A stretch of 64,000 nt of DNA from Thalassotalea sp. (GTDB taxonomy: Bacteria; Pseudomonadota; Gammaproteobacteria; Enterobacterales; Alteromonadaceae), in contig JAKVCY010000011.1 of NCBI GenBank assembly GCA_022448425.1, forward strand, positions 1 through 64,000. The letters run 5' to 3'. Of the stretch, positions 34,188-47,759 are shown piece by piece (the first letter of the stretch is position 1; each line of letters begins with the position of its first letter). The position numbers were made by a program, and so were the translations under genes. The notes beneath the pieces are model-generated. The model did not search any database. It was not told where the DNA came from and saw only the letters and a list, made by a program, of their open reading frames with translations.

Positions 34188-36371
34188 TTACTCACCAAAC
34201 TGAAATCTGATACCTGCATTGACGGTGAAACCGTCATTTCTAGACCAAATATCTGTAGTCCACCGGCCGCTAGCTGCTTGGGATGGTAGTAAGAGAGAGT
34301 CTTCTTTTGTTTGGCGTATGTTAAGCAAGTTCTCTGCATTGATAAAATAGCTAATACGGCCAAGGGTAATCTGTCCGAGTAGACCTAGGTGCCAGTAAGC
34401 GTCGCTTTTCTCTCTATATGGGTTATTTTCTAACTTTTGGGTGCCCGTGTAATAGGCTTCAACCCCCACTAGGTGACTACCGTGTTCTTCCCACATTACA
34501 ACAAGGCCAGCAGAGTGCTGCGGCGTGAGTGCTAGCGGCTGTCTTGATGACTCAGCATCACCCGCTTTGGTTGCATCCGTATATAGATAACTACCTGTGA
34601 ATTTGATATCACGCCAGCGATAACGCATTAATAGCTCTGCACCGGAAATTTCAGTTTCTCCTGGCGCGTTAACAAGACGAACAGTTTTTTCGTAATTCAA
34701 CGAACTAGCACTAGTTGTTGGGTTAGTGATGTCGTTGCTATTTAAATAATTACTGATTTGGTCAAGCTCAGTAACGTTATCAATCTCTGACGCGAATAAC
34801 GTCACGCTTGTTTCCATTGCGCCTTCGATATAGCTGATATCAAGTGATGCAGTTGTTGCTTGCTCGGCATCAAGACCTTCTAAAGGTACTAGGCGAGATA
34901 GACCGACTTCATCAATCTCCTCGATAAATGGCGTGGGGGCGTAAAAGCCTTTTCCATAAGCACCGCGAATCGTCCAGTATTCCGGGCTATATAAAAGCGA
35001 CACGCGTGGACTAAATTGAGTACCATAATCGCTATGCAAGTCGGTGCGCGCGCTTAACGAAGCGGCAATGTCATCTGATATTTCGTAGTCTAGTTGAGAG
35101 AACAAACCTGGTGTTTCGAAATTATAGTCAAAGTCAGGGAAAGTCTTTGATTTGAAATGCTCACCTTGGAAAGCTGCGCCGATAAGCCATGCGGCTTTGT
35201 CGGTGTAGCCAGAGAGGCTTGATTCTAGTAAGTAACTATTGTGACGATCGTCCTCTATAACATTACCGAACTGATGGTCATGGGATTGACTCATCGCTGA
35301 GCCTCGAACGTTAAGATTAATAATGTCATTAACCGCTTGGTCGTAAACAAAACCAAAGTCTGTGCGAGTTGTGTCTAGGTTTTGCGAGAAATGCGTTCCG
35401 TCAGGTAGCGTAGCGTTGCCACGAGTACCTCCAGTTCGCTTCTCCTTCATGGCACCTGCTGTCACATATAAATTTTGACCATTTTCGCCTTGCCAATACA
35501 GGCGAGGGCGCACGCTGGCACGTTCATATCCTGCCATATCAATCCAACCATCGTCGTCTAAGTCTTCTTCTTTTTGATGGTGGATGCCTGCTGTGATAGA
35601 TGCGCTAACTGTATCGCTTATTGGGGCAGCAATATAAGACGTAATATCTTGTCCATCTTTTGATATAAGGTTAACAAGTACTTCACCTTCATAGTTGTCA
35701 GATGGCGTTCTCGAAATTAGGTTAATCACACCACCTAACGCTGAGCCGCCATAAAGCGAGGAAGCTGAACCTTTGATAATCTCAACATTAGCTAAATCTG
35801 TGGGGGGAATTTGTAACAAGCCAATCGACGGTGTTTGGCCGCCATAAAGTGGCAGTCCATCACTTAAAAGTTGGGTGTATCTGCCAAAAAGCCCTTGAAG
35901 CCTAATATTGGCGCTACCTAAAGTTGGTGAGGTAGTTTGCACTCTAACGCCACCAGTTTCAGCAACGAGCATTGAAATATTACCCGGGCGCATTAGCGCT
36001 TTTTCTTGGATTTCTTCGCCATTAATGATTTCTGTGCGGGTTGCTGATTCCGTGACGATGCGACCAAGACGAGATGCTCTTACTTGTATGCGCTCGAAGC
36101 TTTGCTCGTCATGGTCGTGTTGATGACCATGGCCGTGCTCATGATTTTCCCCGTGTTGGTCTTTTTTCTCTGCATTATGTTCGTCATGGTGTTCATTTTG
36201 CGATTTCTCGCTGTGATTGTGTTCACTTTGATGGTGTTGGCTCTGATCTTTGCTGATAGCGTGGCTGTTGTTTTGGTCCTTCGCATCAACACTAAAACTA
36301 GTACTAAGACTTGTTAACGCGATTGCAAGCAGCGCAAATTTGGCTGCTTTGTTAATAGATTTAGAAAGCAC
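34188..36371 (-). CDS. TonB-dependent receptor with a His-rich N-terminal extension, probable metal (zinc/copper) uptake
   Basis: The protein has 727 residues. A signal peptide (ALTSLSTSFSVDA) is followed at about residues 35-90 by a stretch loaded with His, Asp and Glu (GENHEHGHGHQHDHDEQ). A TonB-box-like FERIQVRASRLG, a plug domain (VRVQTTSPTLGSANIRLQG) and a barrel ending in FQFGE follow. The His cluster lies before the TonB box, so it would be periplasmic and could collect metal as it arrives; this differs from ZnuD, where I recall the His motif in an extracellular loop. The neighbouring Cys-rich exported protein supports a metal role. The nature of the metal is open. Confidence 0.87.
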   Translation of the reverse strand: MLSKSINKAAKFALLAIALTSLSTSFSVDAKDQNNSHAISKDQSQHHQSEHNHSEKSQNEHHDEHNAEKKDQHGENHEHGHGHQHDHDEQSFERIQVRASRLGRIVTESATRTEIINGEEIQEKALMRPGNISMLVAETGGVRVQTTSPTLGSANIRLQGLFGRYTQLLSDGLPLYGGQTPSIGLLQIPPTDLANVEIIKGSASSLYGGSALGGVINLISRTPSDNYEGEVLVNLISKDGQDITSYIAAPISDTVSASITAGIHHQKEEDLDDDGWIDMAGYERASVRPRLYWQGENGQNLYVTAGAMKEKRTGGTRGNATLPDGTHFSQNLDTTRTDFGFVYDQAVNDIINLNVRGSAMSQSHDHQFGNVIEDDRHNSYLLESSLSGYTDKAAWLIGAAFQGEHFKSKTFPDFDYNFETPGLFSQLDYEISDDIAASLSARTDLHSDYGTQFSPRVSLLYSPEYWTIRGAYGKGFYAPTPFIEEIDEVGLSRLVPLEGLDAEQATTASLDISYIEGAMETSVTLFASEIDNVTELDQISNYLNSNDITNPTTSASSLNYEKTVRLVNAPGETEISGAELLMRYRWRDIKFTGSYLYTDATKAGDAESSRQPLALTPQHSAGLVVMWEEHGSHLVGVEAYYTGTQKLENNPYREKSDAYWHLGLLGQITLGRISYFINAENLLNIRQTKEDSLLLPSQAASGRWTTDIWSRNDGFTVNAGIRFQFGE

Positions 36372-36464
36372 GTATTACCTCAAATATGCTAAAAAGTGCG
36401 CTGGAAGCAGCGCTAATATCGATAGATTTAAATACAATTAGTGCGTATTACAGGCGCACTAAGC

Positions 36465-36845
36465 CTACGAGGTGAAAATGGGCGGTCGGTAGAGGGAATT
36501 TATAATGGTGTTCGACAGTTGCTTTCTCTGTTCATTAATCGGCGCAGTCAATATCCATTGATGTGAAGAGTACGATTTAGTGGGAATATATACTGCAAAC
36601 GAGCAGGCGCTTCCTGTGCATGGGCACGAGGCAAAGCAACAGTCGGTCTCACAGCAATCATCCTCAGCGCTAACATCTTCTGGTGTTGAAGTTTCAATAG
36701 TCTCGTTTGAAGCCGTTACTTGTTTTACGGAAAGCTGATTAGAGCTCTCTTCATCACAGGGTAAAAAGGTCGCCGACGCCAATGCCTGCCCTAAAAAGGA
36801 CATACATAAGAGGATTAACATGACTAAACGGCTAATAGCTTTCAA
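36465..36845 (-). CDS. Small exported Cys-rich protein, putative metal-binding partner of the TonB receptor
   Basis: The protein has 126 residues: a signal peptide (LILLCMSFLGQALASA), an acidic linker, then a Cys cluster DDCCETDCCFASCPCTGSAC near residues 67-86 with nine Cys. Such a cluster can bind soft metals or form disulfides in the periplasm. It lies 93 bases upstream of the His-rich receptor on the same strand and is probably co-transcribed with it. I do not recognise a named family. Confidence 0.7.
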   Translation of the reverse strand: MKAISRLVMLILLCMSFLGQALASATFLPCDEESSNQLSVKQVTASNETIETSTPEDVSAEDDCCETDCCFASCPCTGSACSFAVYIPTKSYSSHQWILTAPINEQRKQLSNTIINSLYRPPIFTS

Positions 36846-36966
36846 TTTGTGATTCTCAAAACAAGTGGCGGTATTCTATAAATAATTTAGTGCTAAGTGA
36901 ATTTTTTTAAACATTTTGCATCTTACTAAACACTGGAAACACGGCTAGACTCATATAACATTTGAT

Positions 36967-36979
36967 TAACATTATGTTA
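36967..36979. promoter_or_regulatory. Palindrome between the Cys-rich gene and the S41 peptidase gene
   Basis: TAACAT-T-ATGTTA is a 13-base palindrome in the 195-base divergent intergenic region, and a further TAACAT lies 14 bases to its left. It could be an operator. Its match to known Zur or Fur boxes is poor. Confidence 0.35.
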
Positions 36980-37040
36980 GATTGTGGTGTAAGAATTATC
37001 GTATTCGGAAAACTCGCGCATTCAACATACAGGACGTTAA

Positions 37041-38468
37041 ATGAAAAACAACATAAAGGACACTCTCTCCAAACGCACCAGATTACCGCTTGCTTCTTTG
37101 CGCTTTTCTACTTTTGACTTTGCTATTGGACCTCTTGCTAAGTTTTTTTTTGCTACTGGTCTTTTTACTATGACTACATTTTCTTGTATTGCGAGTATTT
37201 GGCAATCTGACGGTTACGGTTATGTATTTGACCTGTCTGACAGTAAGTTACCTAAAGTTTACGACGTTGGATCAAATTATTGTTTATTAAATCATTTTTT
37301 AACGGATGAAGCTCAAAGCGAAGGGCTTTCGATTGATAAACAGAGTCATACGCTTGAGTTTGGCAAGTTGTTTCCACTTAAAGTCAGCAGGGTGAATGCA
37401 GTTCCCGTTCATTGTAGCGAAAGTGGCGTGGCAACTTTTCAAAATGAGCAATACAAGTTTTCAGCACCGCAGGTACTAGAAACATTGCTTAACCATTTCA
37501 GCGAACATTACGCTTACAGCGACGACAAAAAGCTTAACTGGCAGACAATTAAGCAGACATGGCTAAAACGTGTCGACAATGACACAACACCAGCTCAGTT
37601 ACGGCAAGTGATTGATGACTTTTTAGCGATGCTCAGCGACGGGCACGCCATTTTGTTTAACGAATCGTTAGACCGGTTAGTTCATCATTCGCCGCGTAAA
37701 CTTACGTCGGAATCACGATTGCTCGAATTTATGGCTGAACAGCCTGACTTTACTGACATTTCGCAAGTCTATCGCTATGTTTATCAAAATTGGTTGAGCA
37801 TTATTAATTCCTACATTGATGCAGAAGAGCCTCACCAAGTGCTCAACAGTAACTTTTTCTATGCCAAACTCAAAGGCGGCAGTATTTACCTGCGAATTGA
37901 AAGTTTCGATGAACACGATACCGAAGCGGTGATGAGACATTTGTTGCCGAAGCTCAACACAGCATCAGGCGTAGTTATTGATCTACGTGACAGTTCAGGT
38001 GGCAGTGATGTTGTCGCATTAAAAATGATGTCTTTTTTATCCAATCATAAGTTTGATGTGGGTGTGAAACGATATAAAACCGATCATGGTATGGCAAAAG
38101 GTGCTGAGATCAGTGTGTCGCCAATTTCGAAAGATGCCTACGCTGGGAATATTGTTGTATTGACAAGCCAGCATACACCAAGCGCTGCAGAAGTGTTTTT
38201 AATGGCATTAAAAGCTAGAGGTAATGTCACCATCATAGGCGAGAACAGTTTTGGAGCCTTTAGTGATGCGCTAACTAAAGCATTACCTAATGGCTGGGGC
38301 ATTACCCTTTCCAATGAAAAGTATGTTGACGTTAACGGGCATCATTATGAATTTAGCGGTATTCCGGTAGATGCAGATTTCGAATTTCCCAATATTACCG
38401 ACATTAAGCTAAATCGAGATTCAGCATTGGAGTATGCAATCAGTTTGTTGAGTAAGCAGTCTATTTAA
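37041..38468 (+). CDS. S41 (C-terminal processing/tricorn-like) family peptidase, exported
   Basis: The protein has 475 residues with a long positively charged N-terminus and a membrane or signal segment near residues 28-50. A variable domain is followed by the S41 catalytic region. GVVIDLRDSSGGSD near 310 is the conserved glycine-rich strand. SQHTPSAAEVF near 378 carries the nucleophile Ser, and IIGENSFGAFSDALTKALP follows near 400. The family hydrolyses peptides at the cell surface or in the periplasm. No PDZ domain is evident. It is a single gene, divergent from the metal-uptake pair. Confidence 0.84.
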   Translation: MKNNIKDTLSKRTRLPLASLRFSTFDFAIGPLAKFFFATGLFTMTTFSCIASIWQSDGYGYVFDLSDSKLPKVYDVGSNYCLLNHFLTDEAQSEGLSIDKQSHTLEFGKLFPLKVSRVNAVPVHCSESGVATFQNEQYKFSAPQVLETLLNHFSEHYAYSDDKKLNWQTIKQTWLKRVDNDTTPAQLRQVIDDFLAMLSDGHAILFNESLDRLVHHSPRKLTSESRLLEFMAEQPDFTDISQVYRYVYQNWLSIINSYIDAEEPHQVLNSNFFYAKLKGGSIYLRIESFDEHDTEAVMRHLLPKLNTASGVVIDLRDSSGGSDVVALKMMSFLSNHKFDVGVKRYKTDHGMAKGAEISVSPISKDAYAGNIVVLTSQHTPSAAEVFLMALKARGNVTIIGENSFGAFSDALTKALPNGWGITLSNEKYVDVNGHHYEFSGIPVDADFEFPNITDIKLNRDSALEYAISLLSKQSI

Positions 38469-38602
38469 ATGCTTTAGCGATATTTGTCGCTTTGCCAATG
38501 ATTGAAACTTTTATATGTAATTCAAGGAACTAAATTACTATTACTCACTTGAAATTTAGTTTAGTGTTCAAGCTTTTTATGAAAATAACAAAGGAAATAT
38601 GT

Positions 38603-41008
38603 ATGTTTAAACGATGGATATATTTGCTTTTGATTGCAATGGCGCTGCCTTCTATGGCACAAGAAGCGTTGCAATATCAGAAGCCTTCAAAAGAGATTCT
38701 TGAGCTCGTCGATGTAAAAAGGGCACCTGCCACTTTTATCGATGATGCACAAGAAAATATGATTTTGCTATTTCGTGATAGCTACAAATCGATTGAAGAA
38801 TTATCCAAACAGGAGTTACGCTTAGCGGGACTTCGAATCGACCCTAAAACCAACATTGGTAGCCGAGTTACTTACTACAACGACCTGAAAATTCAGCGTG
38901 TTGGTAGCGAAGACGCGCTTAATGTTAAAGGTTTACCTAAGAACCCACGTTTAGCCAACTTCCGTTGGTCACCAAATCAAAAGTATCTTGCATTCACTCA
39001 TACAACTTCAGCACAGGTTGAACTATGGGTGTTAGATGTTAAGAAAGTAAAGGCGATGCGTTTAAGCAAGAAAGCGTTGAATGCGAATATGGGCGACGTT
39101 ATTAACTGGCATGCTGATAGCAAATCGCTATTAGTTAAAACAATCCCAAGTGATAAAAAAGCGCTAATCGACTCGAGTAGCGCAGTGCCAACTGGACCGA
39201 CGATTTCAGTGAGTGATGGTAAAAAAGCACAAAATCGCACGTACCAAGATCTACTTAAAAACAAAACCGATGAGTTTAATTTTGAACAATTAGCTCGCTC
39301 TGAAATTTATACGGTGTCGTTAAAGAAAAAAGCAAAAGCTTGGTTACCAGCGGGCATGTACGGTAACGTGAGTGTTTCTCCGGCGGGTGATTATGTCATG
39401 GTGCAGGAGTTTCAACGTCCGTTTTCTTATTTAGTGCCTTACTCTCGTTTCCCGCACAAAATTAACCTTTACAGCCGTGGTGGTAAGCTTGCCCACACTG
39501 CGGTTGATGTGCCATTAATCGAAGATTTACCACAAGGATTTATGGCGGTTCGAGAAGGGCCTCGCCGATTACAATGGCGAAATGACCAGCCAAATATCTT
39601 GGTTTATGCAGAGGCGCTAGATGGTGGTGATCCAGAAAAAGAGGTAAGCCACCGTGATCAAGTTATGCAATTAGCAGCACCATTCAATGGTTCCGCTTCA
39701 CTACTGCTAAAAGTTGAAGACAGATTTTATCGTGCCGTATGGAAGGACGATAAAACGGCATTGGCAATGACCTACTGGTGGAATACGCGTAACACGAAAA
39801 CGTATCTATTTAGCCCTGACCAAAGCACACCAGCTAAAGTTATTTCAGATCGCAATTATCAAGACAGATACAGCGATCCAGGTAGTTTTGTTACCACAAA
39901 AAACCAATACTTCCGCGGCGTGTTAGCAGTGGATAATGGCAACGCATTTTTACTTGGCGATGGCTTTACGCCAAAAGGCCAATTTCCATTCTTGGATAAA
40001 CTAAACTTAGCAAGCCTTGAAACGGAACGTGTTTATCAGTCTGAATATACCGATAAGTATGAAGATGTACGCGATTACAACCTTGAGAATGATCGCCTGT
40101 TAGTGCGCATTGAATCGAAAAGCGATTACCCTAATTATTACTTCAGAAGCTTGAAAGATAATAAGTTAACTGCGTTAACGGATTTCGCAAATCCGTTCAT
40201 TAGTATTGCAAACGTTAAGAAGGAAGTTATTACCTACAAGCGTGATGACGGCTTAGACTTAACGGGTACTATGTATTTACCCACTGACTATGTAGAGGGT
40301 AAAAAATACCCAATGATCCTTTGGGCTTACCCTGAAGAATTTAAAGATAAATCAAGCGCAGGTCAGAATACGCAAAACCCTAATAACTTCATCTACCCTT
40401 GGTATGGTTCTCCTATTTATTGGGTAACTAAAGGTTATGTTGTGTTAGATGATGCTTCTTTCCCAATTGTTGGTGAAGGTGACGAAGAACCTAACGACAC
40501 GTTCAGACCACAGCTAATCGCGAATGCAAAGGCTGCTATTGATGCGTTGGATGAAAGAGGCCTAATCGACCGTGAGCGTGTTGCTGTTGGTGGACACAGC
40601 TACGGTGCCTTCATGGTGGCGAATTTGTTATCGCATTCAGACCTTTTCGCTGCTGGTATTGCACGTTCAGGTGCATACAACCGTACATTAACACCGTTCG
40701 GCTTCCAGTCGGAAGAGCGCCATTACTGGGATGCACCTGAAGTGTACTACACCATGTCGCCATTTATGCATGCAGAAAAAATGAAAACACCTTTGTTATT
40801 GATTCACGGCGAAGCGGATAACAATTCTGGTACTTACCCAATGCAAAGTGAGCGTTACTTCAATGCGCTAAAAGGTTTGGGTGCGATTACGCGTTTAGTG
40901 ATGCTGCCGAAAGAAAGCCACGGCTACCGTGCTAAAGAGAGCGTACTCCACACTATTTGGGAACAAGACCAATGGTTAGAAAAATACGTTAAAAACAAAG
41001 GTCAATAA
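38603..41008 (+). CDS. Exported S9-family serine peptidase (glutamyl-endopeptidase/prolyl-oligopeptidase type)
   Basis: I start at the ATG at 38603 (MFKRWIYLLLIAMALPSMAQ), with AAGGAAAT just upstream and a clean signal peptide; the protein has 801 residues. The N-terminal half is a beta-propeller (NFRWSPNQKYLAFTH, VWKDDKTALAMTYWW). The C-terminal alpha/beta-hydrolase has the nucleophile GGHSYGAFM near residue 660, the acid in IHGEADNNSG near 735 and the His in KESHGYRAKE near 772. It probably degrades proline- or glutamate-containing peptides outside the cytoplasm. A strong terminator follows. Confidence 0.92.
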   Translation: MFKRWIYLLLIAMALPSMAQEALQYQKPSKEILELVDVKRAPATFIDDAQENMILLFRDSYKSIEELSKQELRLAGLRIDPKTNIGSRVTYYNDLKIQRVGSEDALNVKGLPKNPRLANFRWSPNQKYLAFTHTTSAQVELWVLDVKKVKAMRLSKKALNANMGDVINWHADSKSLLVKTIPSDKKALIDSSSAVPTGPTISVSDGKKAQNRTYQDLLKNKTDEFNFEQLARSEIYTVSLKKKAKAWLPAGMYGNVSVSPAGDYVMVQEFQRPFSYLVPYSRFPHKINLYSRGGKLAHTAVDVPLIEDLPQGFMAVREGPRRLQWRNDQPNILVYAEALDGGDPEKEVSHRDQVMQLAAPFNGSASLLLKVEDRFYRAVWKDDKTALAMTYWWNTRNTKTYLFSPDQSTPAKVISDRNYQDRYSDPGSFVTTKNQYFRGVLAVDNGNAFLLGDGFTPKGQFPFLDKLNLASLETERVYQSEYTDKYEDVRDYNLENDRLLVRIESKSDYPNYYFRSLKDNKLTALTDFANPFISIANVKKEVITYKRDDGLDLTGTMYLPTDYVEGKKYPMILWAYPEEFKDKSSAGQNTQNPNNFIYPWYGSPIYWVTKGYVVLDDASFPIVGEGDEEPNDTFRPQLIANAKAAIDALDERGLIDRERVAVGGHSYGAFMVANLLSHSDLFAAGIARSGAYNRTLTPFGFQSEERHYWDAPEVYYTMSPFMHAEKMKTPLLLIHGEADNNSGTYPMQSERYFNALKGLGAITRLVMLPKESHGYRAKESVLHTIWEQDQWLEKYVKNKGQ

Positions 41009-41305
41009 CGTACACGCTTGACTTTGATACTTAACCCATACGTTCTAAAATATGTTGGGAAGCTTTAACTAACTGGCTATTGCGGATTTTAAACGCAATA
41101 GCCAGTTTTTTATTGTTTTAACCTAACGACGATATCACTTTTGTTTACAAATCACTTTATGTTGTTGTCTCGAATTAGCCTAACGATTAAAGCACTTGTG
41201 ATTATGCTTCCAATTGATGGCGTCTCTTTTTTTGGCACGACGGGGCGGCTAATATGCAAATGTTTTGTTAAACAAACTGGTGCCAACGTAATAAGGAATT
41301 GACAC
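41009..41305. other. Gene-poor spacer between the S9 peptidase and GNAT genes
   Basis: After the terminator (41071-41110) there are about 195 bases without a convincing feature. A minus-strand ORF (41152-41337) has no ribosome site or recognisable sequence, and I do not call it. Confidence 0.5.
41071..41110 (+). terminator. Rho-independent terminator of the S9 peptidase gene
   Basis: AACTGGCTATTGCG and CGCAATAGCCAGTT form a perfect 14-pair stem with a nine-base loop, followed by TTTTTATTG. Confidence 0.92.
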
Positions 41306-41755
41306 ATGAATTTCACCATACTCAAAGCAACCGCCAAAGAGACAGAGTTAATTGCTCCACTTTTCGATGCTTATCGTGTGTTCTATCAGCAACAAAGTGA
41401 TATCGAATTAGCTTGTAGCTTTATTGGTGACCGCTTACAAAATGGAGAGTCTTCAATTTTCTATGCGATAGATAGCGACAGTAATGCGTTGGGCTTTGTT
41501 CAGCTTTATCCAACATTTTCTTCGGTTTCAGCTAAGCGCTCTTGGGTTTTGAATGATCTTTTTGTTAGTGATGCTGCGAGGAGAACAGGCGTTGCAAAAG
41601 CTTTGATGGAAGCTGCTAGAATTTACGCCATTGAAACGGACTCGAAAGGATCGTCGTTGCAAACAGCTTACGACAATGACAAAGCACAAGCTCTCTATGA
41701 ATCATTGGGTTATGAGAAAGACTCGCATTACATAACTTACTATTTAAGTTTATAA
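41306..41755 (+). CDS. GNAT-family acetyltransferase
   Basis: The protein has 149 residues. FQL-type acceptor strands (GFVQLYPTFSSV near residue 60) are followed by the acetyl-CoA-binding LFVSDAARRTGVAKALMEAAR near 80. ALYESLGYEKDSHYITYYL ends the fold. AAGGAATT precedes the ATG. The substrate is unknown. Confidence 0.86.
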   Translation: MNFTILKATAKETELIAPLFDAYRVFYQQQSDIELACSFIGDRLQNGESSIFYAIDSDSNALGFVQLYPTFSSVSAKRSWVLNDLFVSDAARRTGVAKALMEAARIYAIETDSKGSSLQTAYDNDKAQALYESLGYEKDSHYITYYLSL

Positions 41756-41784
41756 ATATAGAAGTTGGTCACTCTAATTTATAT

Positions 41785-41825
41785 ACACAATAAGCATGCG
41801 AGAGAATGCCGCATGCTTATTGTGT
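41785..41825. terminator. Hairpin between convergent GNAT and DUF2189 genes
   Basis: ACACAATAAGCATGCG and CGCATGCTTATTGTGT are perfect 16-base arms around nine bases. The stem lies between two convergent genes and may end both, although T runs are short. Confidence 0.65.
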
Positions 41826-41865
41826 AGAAAGAATTATGACTATTTAGCGCACATACGCGTTGAGC

Positions 41866-42648
41866 TTATTCGTATTTGCGTTGGCGCTTTGTTTTAATCG
41901 TCGCGATGTAAGCGTGCCAGCTAGCGTAGCTTAACAACGGCATGATGATGATAAAGCCAAAACCAGCTGTTAGAAATCCGATTAATACAGACGCTGCGAT
42001 AACACCCGCCCAAATAAACATCGGCCATACATTATTATTTACCGCTTTTGCTGACGTCGCTACCGCAGTCATAATGTCGACTCGGCGCTCGACCATGATT
42101 TGAGGCGTAAATGCGCTAATTGTAAATACGATAGCTGCCATTATTGCTCCGACAATTGTGCCAAAGCCCAAGAAAAATGTAAGTTCTTCGAAGGTTGGAT
42201 TTGTCGTATTCGGGTACAGCGCATGAATTAACGCCGCTACGCGCGTCCAGGCAACCATACAAATCATCAGTAAAATAGCGAAGCCCCACTCACCGACAGG
42301 GTTTCTAAACATCGACTTGAGACTATGACCAAACGTTGGTTGATGGCCTTTTTCTATCTCCCAAGCTACGTCGTAGAGTCCTGCCGCAAAAGCTGGTCCG
42401 ATAAGGGCAAATGCGATAGTTGCGGGTAAAATAATGAGATGGTTTTCAGTTGAAAATACGAGGAAATAAATTGCAACGGGTATGACACTAAATAGCATTC
42501 CGTAAACAAAGCTGATGGCAGGCGCTTTTTGAAAGTCCTTTATTGCCAGTGCGAGCCAATGAAAACACGCTAGAGAGTCTAATTTATTGCTGTCTATTGT
42601 TCGTGCAAATTGAGCTGTTTTGTGCGTTGTACTTTGGGTATTCGCCAT
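41866..42648 (-). CDS. DUF2189 integral membrane protein
   Basis: The protein has 260 residues with about six hydrophobic segments, for example FVYGMLFSVIPVAIYFLVF near residue 47 and VWPMFIWAGVIAASVLIGFL near 210. The family marks WLALAIKDFQKAPAISFVYG and GPAFAAGLYDVAWEIEKG are clear. The function of the family is unknown, and context gives no clue because the gene stands alone. Confidence 0.87.
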   Translation of the reverse strand: MANTQSTTHKTAQFARTIDSNKLDSLACFHWLALAIKDFQKAPAISFVYGMLFSVIPVAIYFLVFSTENHLIILPATIAFALIGPAFAAGLYDVAWEIEKGHQPTFGHSLKSMFRNPVGEWGFAILLMICMVAWTRVAALIHALYPNTTNPTFEELTFFLGFGTIVGAIMAAIVFTISAFTPQIMVERRVDIMTAVATSAKAVNNNVWPMFIWAGVIAASVLIGFLTAGFGFIIIMPLLSYASWHAYIATIKTKRQRKYE

Positions 42649-46263
<3,615 letters not shown>

Positions 46264-46379
46264 TTTGTGCCGAATCATGTTTAGTGTGAACACCTTAGGT
46301 GGTTTGCACTAAGCAATAAACTGAACCGAACTAGGCCCAAGCAAATAAAACAAAACAAAAATATAAGATAGAGTTTCTT

Positions 46380-47723
46380 TTGATAAAGACTGCGATTGCA
46401 TCAACCAATAGTATTACCCTCAAAACCAAAGCATCTTATGGCGTTGGTGCATTGGGTAAAGACTTAGTCTGTTCGATTATTTACATCTACTTGATGTTTT
46501 ATTACACGGATGTTGTTGGCTTATCGGCAGTATTTGTTGGAACACTTTTTCTTGTAACCCGAGCTATTGATGCCATTACCGATCCCATTATGGGCATGAT
46601 TGTCGATAATACTCGTTCGAAATACGGCAAATTCAGGCCTTGGATAGTCATTGGCACACTATTAAATGCTGGATGTTTAGTCGCGATATTTTTTACACAT
46701 AACATTAGTGAAAGCTATGTTTATGTCTATGCCAGTCTTACCTATATTCTCTGGGGCATCACTTATACCATCATGGATATTCCCTATTGGTCAATGATCC
46801 CGTCGCTATCGAGTGAGCGCCCAGAACGTGAAAAACTCGTTGTTTGGCCGAGAATCTTCGCTAGTTTTGCCTGGCTTGTGATGGGGGCTTATGGCCTGTT
46901 AATCATTGATAAACTGGGTGAGGGGGACAAAGGCGCTGGCTTTTTTTTCTTTAGTGTTCTTATTGTTGGCTTCTTCATCTTTAGCTCTGTATTAACAGCG
47001 GTCAATGTTAAGGAAAAAGTAGCGTTTAAATCGCTTGGCGAAAAATTTAAAATTAAGGAAGCATTCAACGTTATTGCCGTTAATGATCAACTGAAAGTGC
47101 TTATAGGCGCGGTATTGTCGTTCAATGTCGCGAATCAGCTCATTGGTGGCTTTGCGATTTACTACTTTACTTACGCTATTGGTAAAGAATCGCTATTCCC
47201 TGTGTTTATGCTTGCATCAGGCCTTGCTGAAATGGCAGGCGTATTCTTATTCCCTTATATTTCAGCATTACTTCCTCGACGCTTCACCTGGATCATTGCT
47301 TGCGCTTTTCCCATTACGTGCTGTTTATTGCTCTGGTTCGCAGCCATGACAATGCCTGAAAGCGCAGTACTTGTTGGTGTCGCTGGCGCCTTGTTTAAGT
47401 TTGGGGTTGGCTTAGTGAATGGCTTGTCTACTGTGATGTTGGCTGACGTTGCTGATTACGGAGAGCACCGCCTTGGCAAGCGAAGTGAGAGTATTATTTT
47501 TTCAGTACAGACAATGCTAGTAAAGTTTGCAGGCGCGTTCGCTGGCTTCTTCGTCGGCGTTGGATTAAGCATTGTTGGTTATGTGGCTAACACAGAGCAA
47601 TCAGCATCGACTGTGCTGGGGCTTAAATCATTGATGATTGTACTACCAATAATATTGATGATGTTGAGTGCTTATATTTACCAAAGATGGTACCAACTTC
47701 ATGATGGATTTCGTCAACCGTAA
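46380..47723 (+). CDS. GPH-family sugar:cation symporter (MelB/LacS-like), probable galactoside importer
   Basis: The protein has 447 residues with about 12 membrane helices. Family marks are YGVGALGKDLVCSIIYIYLMFYYTDVVG at the N-terminus, RAIDAITDPIMGMIVDNTRSKYGKFRPWI near residue 62 and ADVADYGEHRLGKRSE near 355. The start is TTG at 46380; no nearby in-frame ATG gives a complete first helix. It lies 116 bases behind lacZ and is probably co-transcribed to supply its substrate. Confidence 0.88.
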   Translation: MIKTAIASTNSITLKTKASYGVGALGKDLVCSIIYIYLMFYYTDVVGLSAVFVGTLFLVTRAIDAITDPIMGMIVDNTRSKYGKFRPWIVIGTLLNAGCLVAIFFTHNISESYVYVYASLTYILWGITYTIMDIPYWSMIPSLSSERPEREKLVVWPRIFASFAWLVMGAYGLLIIDKLGEGDKGAGFFFFSVLIVGFFIFSSVLTAVNVKEKVAFKSLGEKFKIKEAFNVIAVNDQLKVLIGAVLSFNVANQLIGGFAIYYFTYAIGKESLFPVFMLASGLAEMAGVFLFPYISALLPRRFTWIIACAFPITCCLLLWFAAMTMPESAVLVGVAGALFKFGVGLVNGLSTVMLADVADYGEHRLGKRSESIIFSVQTMLVKFAGAFAGFFVGVGLSIVGYVANTEQSASTVLGLKSLMIVLPIILMMLSAYIYQRWYQLHDGFRQP

Positions 47724-47759
47724 TCTGCATGCACCAGTACCTGTTCAGAACAGTTTGGT

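Noticed and set aside
36074-36317. Plus-strand ORFs opposite the His-rich receptor start (36074-36256, 36084-36317)
   Set aside because: They are the antisense of the His-codon-rich stretch; the repeated Val/Met/Leu is an artefact of reversed His/Asp codons.
41152-41337. Minus-strand ORF of 61 residues overlapping the GNAT start
   Set aside because: No ribosome site, no recognisable sequence, and it overlaps the GNAT gene start.
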